From Phycisphaerae bacterium (GTDB lineage Bacteria > Planctomycetota > Phycisphaerae > Phycisphaerales > Phycisphaeraceae): a stretch of 11,925 bases of DNA. The notes under the pieces are model-generated. The model had not been told where the DNA came from. It ran no database searches and saw only the letters and a list, made by a program, of their open reading frames with translations. Positions 1 through 7,499 of the stretch are shown piece after piece. The stretch is taken from the NCBI GenBank assembly GCA_002688155.1, contig NZCH01000094.1, positions 1-11,925 of the forward strand. Direction: 5' to 3'. How positions within the stretch are numbered: position 1 is the first letter of the stretch; each line of letters opens with the position of its first letter. The translations under genes and the position numbers were made by a program.

Positions 1-261
1 CACATCACCGGCGGGATGAGCAACGTCTCGTTCGGCATCCCCGCCCGCCGGCTGGTCAACGACGTGTTCATCAACCTCGCGATCGAATACGGCGCCGACG
101 GCGGCATCATCGACCCGGTCGCAAGACCGATTCACGGTGTCATCGAACTCGACCAGGACAGCGCGCCGTATCAATATGCGAAGGCCATGCTTGTGGGCGA
201 AGACCGCAACTGCAAGCAGTTTTTGCGCGCGTATCGCAATGGTGAGTTGGATTCGTGGTGA
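1..261 (+). CDS. Pterin-binding methyltransferase, C-terminal fragment (5' end outside window)
   Basis: This is the last 86 codons of a gene entering from the left edge; the frame is open from base 1 and stops at TGA 259-261. The text GGMSNVSFGIPARR followed by a Phe/Ala-rich helix and GADGGIIDPV matches the closing part of the TIM barrel in dihydropteroate-synthase-like enzymes. It is closest to methyltetrahydrofolate:corrinoid methyltransferases and the MTHF domain of methionine synthase, where the G-S-N-x-S-F-G-x-P loop lines the pterin site. The family moves a methyl group from methyl-H4folate to a corrinoid partner, in the cytoplasm. An internal ATG at 16 is only a methionine in this loop, not the start. 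The catalytic Asp/Asn residues are upstream of the window, so stand-alone methyltransferase versus methionine-synthase-type protein cannot be decided. Family call confident, exact substrate not. Confidence 0.8.
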   Translation, partial: HITGGMSNVSFGIPARRLVNDVFINLAIEYGADGGIIDPVARPIHGVIELDQDSAPYQYAKAMLVGEDRNCKQFLRAYRNGELDSW

Positions 262-296
262 GAAGCCATTCATGTTGTGCCGGTCGACGCCAGAAG

Positions 297-317
297 CCCA
301 CGATTTGCATCCGTGGG
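297..317. terminator. Hairpin between convergent genes, possible weak terminator
   Basis: CCCACG (297-302) and CGTGGG (312-317) form a perfect 6-bp stem with a 9-nt loop in the 69-bp gap between two converging genes. There is no T-run on either side, so factor-independent termination is doubtful. The arms share AGCCCACG and ATCCGTGGG with the strong terminator after glnA (7193-7231), which suggests a degenerate member of the same stem family. Confidence 0.4.
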
Positions 318-330
318 TGTGCAAGCTCCA

Positions 331-3300
331 TCACCGAACACGTTTACGCGTCATCGGCACGATCGTCGGGCCCGGTGCGGTCATGCGAAATGTGTTGGTT
401 GAAAGTTCCCAAACGATGCGCTGTGCCGACTTGCTTGCTACGTCATTGTCATCGAACACGCGGACGTAGTTGTTGCCATCGGCTTCGAGCGTGACGATTT
501 CGTCGGCGCCGTTGTAGATGGCGCGATCGGCCGTGATCGTTTGAGTTTCGTGCAAAATGCGCACATCGCCGTCGGCGCTGACGCTGTTGATGCGCGCGTC
601 GCGCGTGGCGTCGGCGTTGCCGGTCAGCGCACTTAAGCCGCCCGTGGACGACAGATCCGCGGTCAGCCTACGGCAGTCGAGTTGCACGTATTTGTCGGCT
701 ACCTGCATGTCGTCACCGGTTACCGGCCGATGCAGCATCTGCGATTTGCCTTCGATGAGGATATCGTTGTGAAACGCGTCGATGGTGAGCGCGTCGTCCC
801 ACTTAAAAAGTGTGAGGCCGCCATTGGCGAACTGAACACCGGCGACTGATCGTGTTTCGCCCGCGGCGCGTTTGTCGTCGACGAGCATGGTTCCTTGCCC
901 GATGACCTCGACCCGTTCGGCGGGCGCGTCGATATCGACTCTGGGACCCTTGACCTGAAGCCGTGCACGAAGGTCGCCTGCGTCGCGGTTTTCCCACTGC
1001 TGCGCTTCGAACGTGACGTTGCCGATCGCCGACGCCTTGCGCACGGTCCACTGGGTGCTGGCCGGATCTTCGTCGTTGTCGGATGTGAGTGCGGGCGTCT
1101 CGTGGGGCACGGGCATCAGTTCCAGTTGCAGTTCGTCGGCGCGCATGAGCGTGTTGTCCTGCCCGCGCTGGCTGGTCGTCTGCACGTCACCGCGTGCCTG
1201 CACCAGGCCCATGCGGTGATCGAAGTACATCGATTGCGCCCAGCGTACGACCAGTTCGACGTATTCATCACGCTGCCCGCCGGACTCGCCAGGCGCTTCG
1301 TCCTTTGGGCGCACAGTGTCAGCGTGGTCCCGAAAGATGAATGTGCCTGCAGTGTTGGAGCGCACGGTTTGCGTCACCTCGTTCATGACGATTTCATGGG
1401 CGGACAGCGCAGCGGGGTGGCGTATCAGTCGGGCGGGCGCGCTGGCGTCGCCATAAAACGTGACTTGCCGGGTGGCGGCATCGGCGACGACGCGCGCGGC
1501 GGTAACCAGCGCTGCCGGGTCAGACATTTCCCCCTGCACGCCGTCGGACGCGGTGATCGTATTGATCGCCAGCTGGCGCGATGGGCTTTCGTTGCTCGTA
1601 CCGTCTCGATCACCGGACTGGTCCGCGAGCGCTTTGACGCGCTGCTCACCCGTCAGCAGGTCTATGTCAACGTGCCCTGCTTCGAACGTCTTGTCGAACT
1701 GCTCGAGGCGCACGTTGCCTTTGGCGATCAGTTGGTCCGGCTCGATTCGTCCGCCCAGCGCCGGCACCATGATGACCAACAGGTCATCGCAGTACACGTC
1801 GAACGGATCGTGCTTCGCGTTGCCTTGTGCCTGTACATGCACGGCGTGCTGCGCCTTGATTTCTGTAGGCGTGCTGCGATCTTCCACCTCACCCTCTTTC
1901 GCCGGCCGCGCGAAAGCGATCGCCAGTTGCTGGGCGTCAAGCCCGAGTTGCGGGTGATTGACGCGCACGTCACCGTCAAACTGCGCCGAACGAAGCCCGC
2001 GCAACGATGCAAAACCGGTTCGCGGCCCGTCCTGAACCTCGTCGCCTGATTGTGACGTGTCGACAGGCGACGCATGGCCGGGGCGGTCATTGGCGTCGTC
2101 GGTTTCGTCAATGGCGTGCTCGTCCTGGTAGAAAGTGAACTGCAGGCTCTTACGCCAACGTGCCCTTAACCCTTTCGACCAGTCATTGTCACGATCACGC
2201 TGGTCAGCACTCGCGCGAAGGGCGTCAAGCGAGTTGGCGGGTTGAAACATCGGCCGGGTCTCAAGCGTGCCCGGCCCGTCCACCGTGCCGGTTGCGGCAC
2301 TTTGATCGATCACCAGCCGCGCGTCCGGCCCACACCGCAGTTTGGCAGCGCCTGGCGCGTCGACGGTGATCGGCACGACATTACCCTCATGTTTGCCGAT
2401 CAAAGAAAGTTTGCCTGACCCGGTACGGTAGGTAAGCCGCGCGGCTTCGATCACCTGGTCGTCCGTCGTGGTCACGCGCAGCGGGCGGCCGATAAGTTCG
2501 AGCACCAGGTCGTCGCTGGCCTGCGGGCGTGGGTCCGGGTCGGGCTCGGGCGTGAGAACGAAGGGACCGGCCCAGTGCACGACGATGTCGTTGTCCGTAC
2601 GCGGCAGCAGCGATCGCGCGTTTTCACGGTAACCGTCGGTCAATGCCGTGGCGTACACCATCGCAATGATCGATGTGAGCGGTGATGCCGAAATACTGTT
2701 CGAACGACCCCGTCTCAACAAGACGGGGTGTCCAGGCAATTCATCCGTGAGCTTCGCACATGCCTTTGCAATCGAAAGCAGACCCGGCATTGTGCCGTCA
2801 CGCGAACTCTCATCGCGTACGCCCATTGAGTTGATCAACAGTGACGACTCGTCGTCGCGATCAAAACGGAACACCGCGTGCAGTTCACTGCCGGTCATGT
2901 TGATCCGATTGGACGTGACGTGGACCTGTTCAAGGAACCGGCCGCGGTAATACACCAGCGAGGAGCGCTTGTCCCGGCGGCGCGCCTGGCGTTGCGTGCG
3001 ACGTTCTTCCCTCGTTGGTGTTTCGCGGCTGCCCAGCGCATCCATGTTCGATGCGAAGCGCAGTTGATCGCCCTGTTTGATCTCCAGTCGATCGATTCGG
3101 CCGGCACGCTCGTTGAGCACCAGGTCCAGACCTGTGCCGCGGAAGTCCGCCACCTGGGAGGTCACCTGAACCTTACCGTCGCTGGTGATCCGGTTAAGCG
3201 TCAGGTCAAAGTGCGCCTGTTCAAGAAAGACGAGCAACCGAATGTGCGGCGAGCGCATGCGGTCAACGATCACGTCTTGCCCTTCCGGGCTTTCGTAGAG

Positions 3301-3738
3301 GGCAATGACGACGTTGCCATCGAGCATGCCGCTTCGCGGCGCGTTGTCGGGCGCGACGAACCGGCTGCGAATCGCGGTGATCTGCACGACCCGGCGCTTG
3401 GGCTGCATGTGAACGCGGATGTCAGGCCCGCCGATGTCGTGCTCGTTGCCGGGCAGCGCCTTGTGTGTTCGCCCCAGAGCCTCAATAATCCGCCCCTCCC
3501 GGTCGATCGAGCGCACGTAATAGTCCCGGCCGGTCACCTGGTCGGGAGCATGACCCGGCGAGATGAACAGCGTCGTCTTGTCCGTATTAGGCAACGGCGC
3601 GTCGGTGACCGGCCGGGCGTCGATCGTCCCACGCGTGTCGTCGCGACCCTCTGGCGGATCGAACAGAAACGTCAGCAGGAACGCGACCAACGCCAGCCCC
3701 GCGGTAACCGCTGTGATAACCAGACGCCTATGCATCAT
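331..3738 (-). CDS. Giant membrane-anchored LptC/LptA (OstA)-like beta-module protein
   Basis: About 1135 aa. An N-terminal hydrophobic segment (roughly residues 4-25 from this start, RRLVITAV...LLTFLF) preceded by Arg/His looks like a signal anchor; the rest is soluble and beta-rich. The part after the anchor resembles LptC (periplasmic, bitopic, LPS export). The body repeats short OstA/LptA-type strands of the pattern small-x-G-[DN]-V followed by 'ADRAIYN'-like text: LDGNVVIAL, FDGDVRVN, AKGNVRLEQ, ARGDVQTT, AIGNVTFEA, and at the C-end SADGDVRILHETQTITADRA. Typical LptC and LptA are each about 190 aa, so this is several times longer. I infer a beta-jellyroll bridge for LPS or another lipid across the periplasm. 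The start is uncertain: an in-frame ATG at 3774 adds 12 residues, but tandem ATGs at 3738/3735 sit just before the anchor and none has a good Shine-Dalgarno. No lptB, lptF or lptG is adjacent. It could instead be an AsmA-like or simply DUF-rich protein. Acidic low-complexity linkers lie near residues 540-575 and 810-825. Confidence 0.65.
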   Translation of the reverse strand: MMHRRLVITAVTAGLALVAFLLTFLFDPPEGRDDTRGTIDARPVTDAPLPNTDKTTLFISPGHAPDQVTGRDYYVRSIDREGRIIEALGRTHKALPGNEHDIGGPDIRVHMQPKRRVVQITAIRSRFVAPDNAPRSGMLDGNVVIALYESPEGQDVIVDRMRSPHIRLLVFLEQAHFDLTLNRITSDGKVQVTSQVADFRGTGLDLVLNERAGRIDRLEIKQGDQLRFASNMDALGSRETPTREERRTQRQARRRDKRSSLVYYRGRFLEQVHVTSNRINMTGSELHAVFRFDRDDESSLLINSMGVRDESSRDGTMPGLLSIAKACAKLTDELPGHPVLLRRGRSNSISASPLTSIIAMVYATALTDGYRENARSLLPRTDNDIVVHWAGPFVLTPEPDPDPRPQASDDLVLELIGRPLRVTTTDDQVIEAARLTYRTGSGKLSLIGKHEGNVVPITVDAPGAAKLRCGPDARLVIDQSAATGTVDGPGTLETRPMFQPANSLDALRASADQRDRDNDWSKGLRARWRKSLQFTFYQDEHAIDETDDANDRPGHASPVDTSQSGDEVQDGPRTGFASLRGLRSAQFDGDVRVNHPQLGLDAQQLAIAFARPAKEGEVEDRSTPTEIKAQHAVHVQAQGNAKHDPFDVYCDDLLVIMVPALGGRIEPDQLIAKGNVRLEQFDKTFEAGHVDIDLLTGEQRVKALADQSGDRDGTSNESPSRQLAINTITASDGVQGEMSDPAALVTAARVVADAATRQVTFYGDASAPARLIRHPAALSAHEIVMNEVTQTVRSNTAGTFIFRDHADTVRPKDEAPGESGGQRDEYVELVVRWAQSMYFDHRMGLVQARGDVQTTSQRGQDNTLMRADELQLELMPVPHETPALTSDNDEDPASTQWTVRKASAIGNVTFEAQQWENRDAGDLRARLQVKGPRVDIDAPAERVEVIGQGTMLVDDKRAAGETRSVAGVQFANGGLTLFKWDDALTIDAFHNDILIEGKSQMLHRPVTGDDMQVADKYVQLDCRRLTADLSSTGGLSALTGNADATRDARINSVSADGDVRILHETQTITADRAIYNGADEIVTLEADGNNYVRVFDDNDVASKSAQRIVWELSTNTFRMTAPGPTIVPMTRKRVR
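2707..2729. repeat. Perfect 9-bp GC-rich hairpin inside the LptC/LptA-like gene
   Basis: ACCCCGTCT (2707-2715) pairs perfectly with AGACGGGGT (2721-2729) over a 5-nt loop CAACA. It lies within coding sequence, where the minus-strand message reads roughly PVLLRRGR. There is no T-run, so it is not a terminator of the usual kind. Confidence 0.5.
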
Positions 3739-3899
3739 CGGTAGTTTAACGCACACCCCCGGCGGAAGGTTCATCGGTTGTGCAGGTGATTACGGTTCGT
3801 TTGTTACAGTTTTGGTGATGATGTGCGACAATGGCCCGCTATGGGCAATCGGGTTGCGGGGCATGAAAAACGGAAACATGAAATAGGTAATCGGAATTC

Positions 3900-3905
3900 A
3901 AGGGA
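3900..3905 (+). promoter_or_regulatory. Shine-Dalgarno of the phosphohexomutase gene
   Basis: AAGGGA lies 8 nt before the ATG at 3914 and supports this start. The 175 bp between the divergent genes (3739-3913) must hold both promoters. I see no convincing -35/-10 pair there, only a TTGTTA at 3801 without a good partner. Confidence 0.5.
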
Positions 3906-3913
3906 AAGCATTC

Positions 3914-5380
3914 ATGCTCGATCAGATTTTCAAGGCATACGACGTTCGCGGGGTGTACCCCGATCCGCTCAATGAAGAGGCAGCGCGGCGAATCGGCGTC
4001 GCGGCAGGGCGGTTTCTGCTGACGCATCCGCAGGTCCCTGGCGGCGACGCGGGCAAGCGTGTCGTAGTCAGCCGGGACATGCGAACGAGCAGCCCGTCAC
4101 TGCAGTCCTCGCTCATTGACGGGTTGCGCAGTGCCGGCGCGCACGTCATTGACGTGGGCATGTGTGATACGTCAGTGATTTACTTTGCCGTGAATCACCT
4201 GGACTGTGCCGGCGGCATACAGACCACCGCCAGCCACAATCCGCCGCAGTACAACGGATTTAAAATCTCAGGTCCGCTGGCCCAACCGATCGGCGCGACG
4301 ACCGGGTTAAGCGACATCAAACAGATCGCCCAGTCACTGGGTGAACATGACCTGTCCGCCAAATCAGAACAAAACAGTTGCGAAAGGCACGACGTCTGGG
4401 ACGCGTACCGTGAGCACATCCTTCGATTTTATCGTCGCCCGGCGAAGACGAGACAGCCGCTGAAGGTGGTGATCGACGCATCTAACGGTATGGCGGGCAA
4501 GTTGATACCCAAGGTGTTTGAAGGACTAGAGGGCCTGGAAATTGTTGCGCTGAATTTTGAAATCACCGGATCGTTTGTGCATGAACCGAATCCACTGGTC
4601 GCCAGGAACATGGAGTCGACACAGCACGCGGTGCGCAAGCACGGCGCCGCACTGGGCGCGTGTTTTGACGGTGACGCCGACCGGTGCATGCTCACCGATG
4701 AGCAGGGGCGAATCATCGGTTGCGATCACCTTACGGCCCTGCTGTGCGGGCATTTTCTAAAGCACACGGATCCGACTGACAATAACCCGATCCCTGATGC
4801 GATCGCCGGCAGCAACATGGTCCTCTATGACCTGCGGTCGAGCAAGGTCGTGGCCGAAACGATCGAAGAACTCGGCGCTACACCCATGCGCTGCCGCGTC
4901 GGACACGTGTTCATGAAGCACGAACTGCGTGAGTCGCAAGGCGTGTTCGGCGGCGAACTGTCGGGCCACTTTTACTTTCGCGACAACTATTACGCCGACT
5001 CGGGCGCGATCACGCTCGCATCGGTCATCCACATGCTCGGCCACACGGACAAGTCAATGAGCGCGCTGATCGCGCCGTTTCAAAAGTACCCGACAAGCGG
5101 TGAAATAAACTTTCGTACCGATGACAAGGACGCGGTCATGCGAAAACTCAAGGACCGGTTCACCGGTAAGGCGCAGATTGATGAGTTAGACGGCGTGACC
5201 GTCGACGCGTGGTCACGTGACCAATGCGCGGACCTGCCCGGCGGGTGGTGGCTGAACGTGCGTGCCAGCAATACAGAGCCACTGCTGCGTTTCAACGCGG
5301 AAGCCAAGGACGCAGCGGTGCTCGACGCAGTGATTGACAGAGTGACGCAGTCATTCGGCGAGCGCGATCACGGGCATTAG
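3914..5380 (+). CDS. Phosphomannomutase/phosphoglucomutase
   Basis: 488 aa, normal length for the alpha-D-phosphohexomutase family; interconverts hexose 6-phosphate and 1-phosphate (mannose and/or glucose), feeding GDP-mannose or UDP-glucose synthesis for envelope polysaccharides; cytoplasmic. All four active-site loops are visible: the phosphoserine loop TTASHNPP (Ser107), the Mg-binding loop FDGDADRC (Asp252, Asp254, Asp256), the sugar-specificity loop GGELSGH (346-352), and the phosphate-binding loop RASNTEP (450-456). GELSGH and the opening IFKAYDVRGVYP resemble the dual-specificity PMM/PGM enzymes (AlgC/ManB type) rather than phosphoglucosamine mutases. ATG 3914 is supported by AAGGGA 8 nt upstream. 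The gene is divergent from the LptC/LptA-like gene and has no close co-directional partner. Family certain; mannose versus glucose preference not decided. Confidence 0.93.
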   Translation: MLDQIFKAYDVRGVYPDPLNEEAARRIGVAAGRFLLTHPQVPGGDAGKRVVVSRDMRTSSPSLQSSLIDGLRSAGAHVIDVGMCDTSVIYFAVNHLDCAGGIQTTASHNPPQYNGFKISGPLAQPIGATTGLSDIKQIAQSLGEHDLSAKSEQNSCERHDVWDAYREHILRFYRRPAKTRQPLKVVIDASNGMAGKLIPKVFEGLEGLEIVALNFEITGSFVHEPNPLVARNMESTQHAVRKHGAALGACFDGDADRCMLTDEQGRIIGCDHLTALLCGHFLKHTDPTDNNPIPDAIAGSNMVLYDLRSSKVVAETIEELGATPMRCRVGHVFMKHELRESQGVFGGELSGHFYFRDNYYADSGAITLASVIHMLGHTDKSMSALIAPFQKYPTSGEINFRTDDKDAVMRKLKDRFTGKAQIDELDGVTVDAWSRDQCADLPGGWWLNVRASNTEPLLRFNAEAKDAAVLDAVIDRVTQSFGERDHGH

Positions 5381-5515
5381 CGCACGTCGACGCATCGCCA
5401 TCACCACATACTGCGAGCAAAGCCACCCTCGATCACGGTGAGTCACCTGCACGGTGGCCGTCGTTTCATGTCCACAATTACCCTCCTGCCCGGCTGGCGG
5501 GCGCAACAGCTCAAC

Positions 5516-5543
5516 TTGGCGTAACGTGCCGGATTGTTAGAAT
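5516..5543 (+). promoter_or_regulatory. Candidate sigma70-type promoter for glnA
   Basis: TTGGCG (5516-5521) and TAGAAT (5538-5543) are separated by 16 bp, a reasonable -35/-10 pair, predicting a start near 5550. It is the best promoter match I find before glnA. Confidence 0.45.
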
Positions 5544-5670
5544 ACGCACCCTTCGTGGGCAAAGAGCAGGGACCTGTGGGGCTAGGGAAGGCCCAGATAG
5601 TGCGTGTGTTTTTGATTGATCCGTTACCGGGACGTGTTGTGACTGCTGCCGCGCAAGGGCCTGACGCACT
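5542..5670 (+). promoter_or_regulatory. Candidate structured leader with two competing stems upstream of glnA
   Basis: AGTGCGT at 5599-5605 can pair with downstream ACGCACT at 5664-5670 (7 bp perfect). Its core GTGCGT can instead pair with upstream ACGCAC at 5544-5549 (6 bp, plus two weak pairs). The central arm is followed by a T-run (5609-5613), and an inner hairpin GGGCT/GGCCC (5578-5594) precedes it. The layout resembles a switchable leader but matches no riboswitch class I know, including the glnA and downstream-peptide glutamine motifs. With a start near 5550 the upstream arm would not be transcribed, which weakens the idea. Confidence 0.25.
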
Positions 5671-5732
5671 CCCATGAAGCTTGATCCAGGAAATTACCGT
5701 TAAACCGATTCTCGCTTTGAATCACATTTTTG

Positions 5733-5739
5733 AAAGGAA
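5733..5739 (+). promoter_or_regulatory. Shine-Dalgarno that favours the GTG start of glnA
   Basis: AAAGGAA (5733-5739) directly abuts the ATG at 5740, too close for initiation there. It is well spaced for the GTG at 5746, with 7 nt between AGGA and the codon. This site decides the start call. Confidence 0.6.
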
Positions 5740-5745
5740 ATGAAC

Positions 5746-7158
5746 GTGACGCCCAAAGAAGTCATCGCACTGGCGAAGGAAAAGGACGTGAAGATTCTAG
5801 ATCTGCGTTTTATCGACTTTCCCGGTATGGCGCAGCATACGTCGTACCCGATCGGTGAACTTACCGAAGAGTCATTCGAAGACGGGTTCGGGTTTGACGG
5901 CTCGTCGATCCGCGGCTGGCAGGCGATCAATGAGTCGGACATGTTGCTCATGCCCCAGCCGGAGACGGCTTTTCTCGATCCGTTCCTGGCGATCACCACG
6001 CTGGCGGTACTCTGCAATATTCAGGACCCGCTCACCCGCGAAAACTACACACGCGATCCGCGTAACATCGCCAAGAAAGCGATCAAGTTCATGCAGGACT
6101 CGGGCGTTGCCGACACCGCATACTTTGGTCCCGAAGCCGAGTTCTTCATTTTCGATAACGTCCAGTATGACGCGAACGAACACGAGTCGTACTACTCGAT
6201 CGATTCAATCGAAGGCGCCTGGAATACCGGTACTGACGAAGGACCCAACCTCGGGCACAAGCTGCGTTATAAGGAGGGGTATTTCCCGACGCCGCCTTCC
6301 GACCAGCATATGGATATCCGTTCCGAGATGGTGATGCACATGCTCGAAGCGGGCATTGATGTGGAATGCCATCACCACGAAGTGGCGTCCGGCGGGCAGG
6401 CGGAAATCGACATGCGTTACGCCAAGATGGTTCCCATGGGCGACAGCCTCGTCAAGTACAAGTACATCGTCAAGAATGTCGCGGCACGGCACGGCAAGAC
6501 CGTCACGTTCATGCCCAAGCCGGTGTGGAATGACAACGGGTCAGGCATGCATACACACCTGTCGTTGTGGGAAGGCGGCAAGCCGCTGTTCGCCGGCGAC
6601 GGTTACGCCGGGCTTTCACAGATGGCGTTGCACGCGGCTGGCGGACTGCTCAAACACGCGTCCGCGGTGCTCGCTTTCACAAACCCGTGCACGAACAGCT
6701 ACAAGCGTCTGGTGCCCGGGTTCGAGGCGCCGGTGAACCTGGCGATCAGCCAGCGCAACCGCTCGGCGTCGATCCGCATACCCGTCTACTCGCCCAGCCC
6801 CAAAGCCAAGCGCATCGAGTTCCGATGCCCCGACCCGAGTTGCAACCCGTACCTGGCGTTCTCCGCCATGCTCATGGCGGCTCTGGACGGCATCGAAAAC
6901 AAAATCGACCCGGGCGCACCGCTGGACAAGAACCTCTACGACCTGGCGCCCGAAGAGGCCGCCAGTATCCCGCAGACGCCAGGCTCACTTGAAGAAGCGC
7001 TGGGCGCACTGGAGGACGACCACGACTTCCTCCTCAAAGGCAGCGTCTTTACACCCGATGTGATCGATACGTGGATCGAATACAAATTGGAAAACGAAGT
7101 AGACGCCCTGCGCCTTCGCCCGCACCCGTACGAGTTCATGATGTATTACGACATTTGA
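5746..7158 (+). CDS. glnA: Glutamine synthetase type I (GSI-beta-like)
   Basis: 470 aa from GTG 5746 (472 from ATG 5740). Makes glutamine from glutamate, ammonia and ATP; cytoplasmic dodecamer in this family. Visible signatures, numbered from the GTG: DGSSIRGW (51-58, containing the catalytic Asp), GPEAEFFIFD (128-137, metal ligands), HHHEVASGGQAEID (209-222, metal-binding Glu residues), NDNGSGMHTHLS (catalytic His loop), NPCTNSYKRLVPGFEAP (313-329, flap Glu327), NRSASIRIP, and KNLYDL with Tyr398. Tyr398 matches the adenylylation tyrosine (Tyr397) of the E. coli enzyme, so control by a GlnE-type adenylyltransferase is likely (inference; glnE is not in this window). No glnB, glnK or amtB is adjacent. 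The N-terminus TPKEVIALAKEKDVK is typical of the family and supports the GTG start. The gene stands alone, ending in a strong terminator. Confidence 0.97.
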   Translation: MTPKEVIALAKEKDVKILDLRFIDFPGMAQHTSYPIGELTEESFEDGFGFDGSSIRGWQAINESDMLLMPQPETAFLDPFLAITTLAVLCNIQDPLTRENYTRDPRNIAKKAIKFMQDSGVADTAYFGPEAEFFIFDNVQYDANEHESYYSIDSIEGAWNTGTDEGPNLGHKLRYKEGYFPTPPSDQHMDIRSEMVMHMLEAGIDVECHHHEVASGGQAEIDMRYAKMVPMGDSLVKYKYIVKNVAARHGKTVTFMPKPVWNDNGSGMHTHLSLWEGGKPLFAGDGYAGLSQMALHAAGGLLKHASAVLAFTNPCTNSYKRLVPGFEAPVNLAISQRNRSASIRIPVYSPSPKAKRIEFRCPDPSCNPYLAFSAMLMAALDGIENKIDPGAPLDKNLYDLAPEEAASIPQTPGSLEEALGALEDDHDFLLKGSVFTPDVIDTWIEYKLENEVDALRLRPHPYEFMMYYDI

Positions 7159-7166
7159 GCGGGCGG

Positions 7167-7184
7167 CTTCGTTCGAAAACGAAG
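7167..7184. repeat. 7-bp hairpin just downstream of the glnA stop codon
   Basis: CTTCGTT (7167-7173) pairs perfectly with AACGAAG (7178-7184) across a CGAA tetraloop. It sits between the stop codon and the intrinsic terminator and may protect the 3' end of the glnA message. Confidence 0.45.
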
Positions 7185-7192
7185 AACCACAC

Positions 7193-7231
7193 AACCAAGC
7201 CCACGGACAGCAATCCGTGGGCTTGGTTTTT
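7193..7231 (+). terminator. Strong intrinsic terminator of glnA
   Basis: A perfect 15-bp stem (7193-7207 with 7214-7228), a 6-nt loop CAGCAA and a run of five T (7227-7231) form a textbook rho-independent terminator 35 bp after the glnA stop. The left arm begins AACC, giving a few A's opposite the T-run, so it might also act weakly on transcripts coming from nadE. Confidence 0.93.
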
Positions 7232-7499
7232 ATCCATGTTCGCTTGTTGATGCCACGCTGGATAATCGGACCACCATCAAATGCTCGCGCAGGTTCGACG
7301 CTTACGAGGCGCATTGGGCGTTCGTTAGTCACCATCGCCTCTCACGGGCGGTTATTCAAAAGGCTAGACTGGTTGGCAGATGTGCGACGGGCTGCTTGCG
7401 CCAAATCATTGAATCGTTTGTACGGCTCGCGACGCACGATCCTAACCTGTTTCTGCAGCCTGCCGTGAAGAAACTAAAGCGTCTGTTCCGCAAATAGTT

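Larger units (their letters stand above)
5381..5745. other. Intergenic region between phosphohexomutase and glnA
   Basis: No coding frame is convincing here. From left to right it holds: an odd palindrome GGTGA-g-TCACC (5437-5447); a 5-bp hairpin GCCCG/CGGGC (5488-5502) that could end the upstream transcript but has no T-run; a sigma70-like promoter (5516-5543); a stretch with alternative pairings (5544-5670, listed separately); and the glnA ribosome-binding site. If the promoter is real, the leader would be about 190 nt. Confidence 0.6.
7159..7499. other. Intergenic region between glnA and nadE
   Basis: Contains a 7-bp hairpin (7167-7184), the glnA terminator (7193-7231) and about 265 bp with no recognised gene. 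The glnA frame stays open after its stop codon from 7159 to TAG 7495-7497 (112 sense codons), but it has no plausible start codon or Shine-Dalgarno and its translation matches no family I know. It could be chance in GC-rich DNA or a decayed gene. Confidence 0.5.

Noticed and set aside
895..2049. 384-codon open frame on the plus strand, opposite the LptC/LptA-like gene
   Set aside because: It is antisense to a protein with recognisable motifs. Its translation has no family motif and the His/Arg/Val-rich makeup of GC-rich antisense frames.
2878..3744. 288-codon open frame on the plus strand, opposite the 5' part of the LptC/LptA-like gene
   Set aside because: The minus-strand frame has a membrane anchor and LptC-like text, and this one has nothing recognisable.
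5496..5531. Sigma54-type (GG-N10-GC) promoter before glnA
   Set aside because: The two candidate GG...GC pairs (near 5496 and 5518) have spacings of 11 and 8 bp instead of 10, and the flanking bases do not fit TGGCAC/TTGCA.
7217..7468. 83-codon plus-strand frame starting inside the glnA terminator
   Set aside because: Its start lies in the terminator stem, it has no ribosome-binding site, and its translation resembles no protein.
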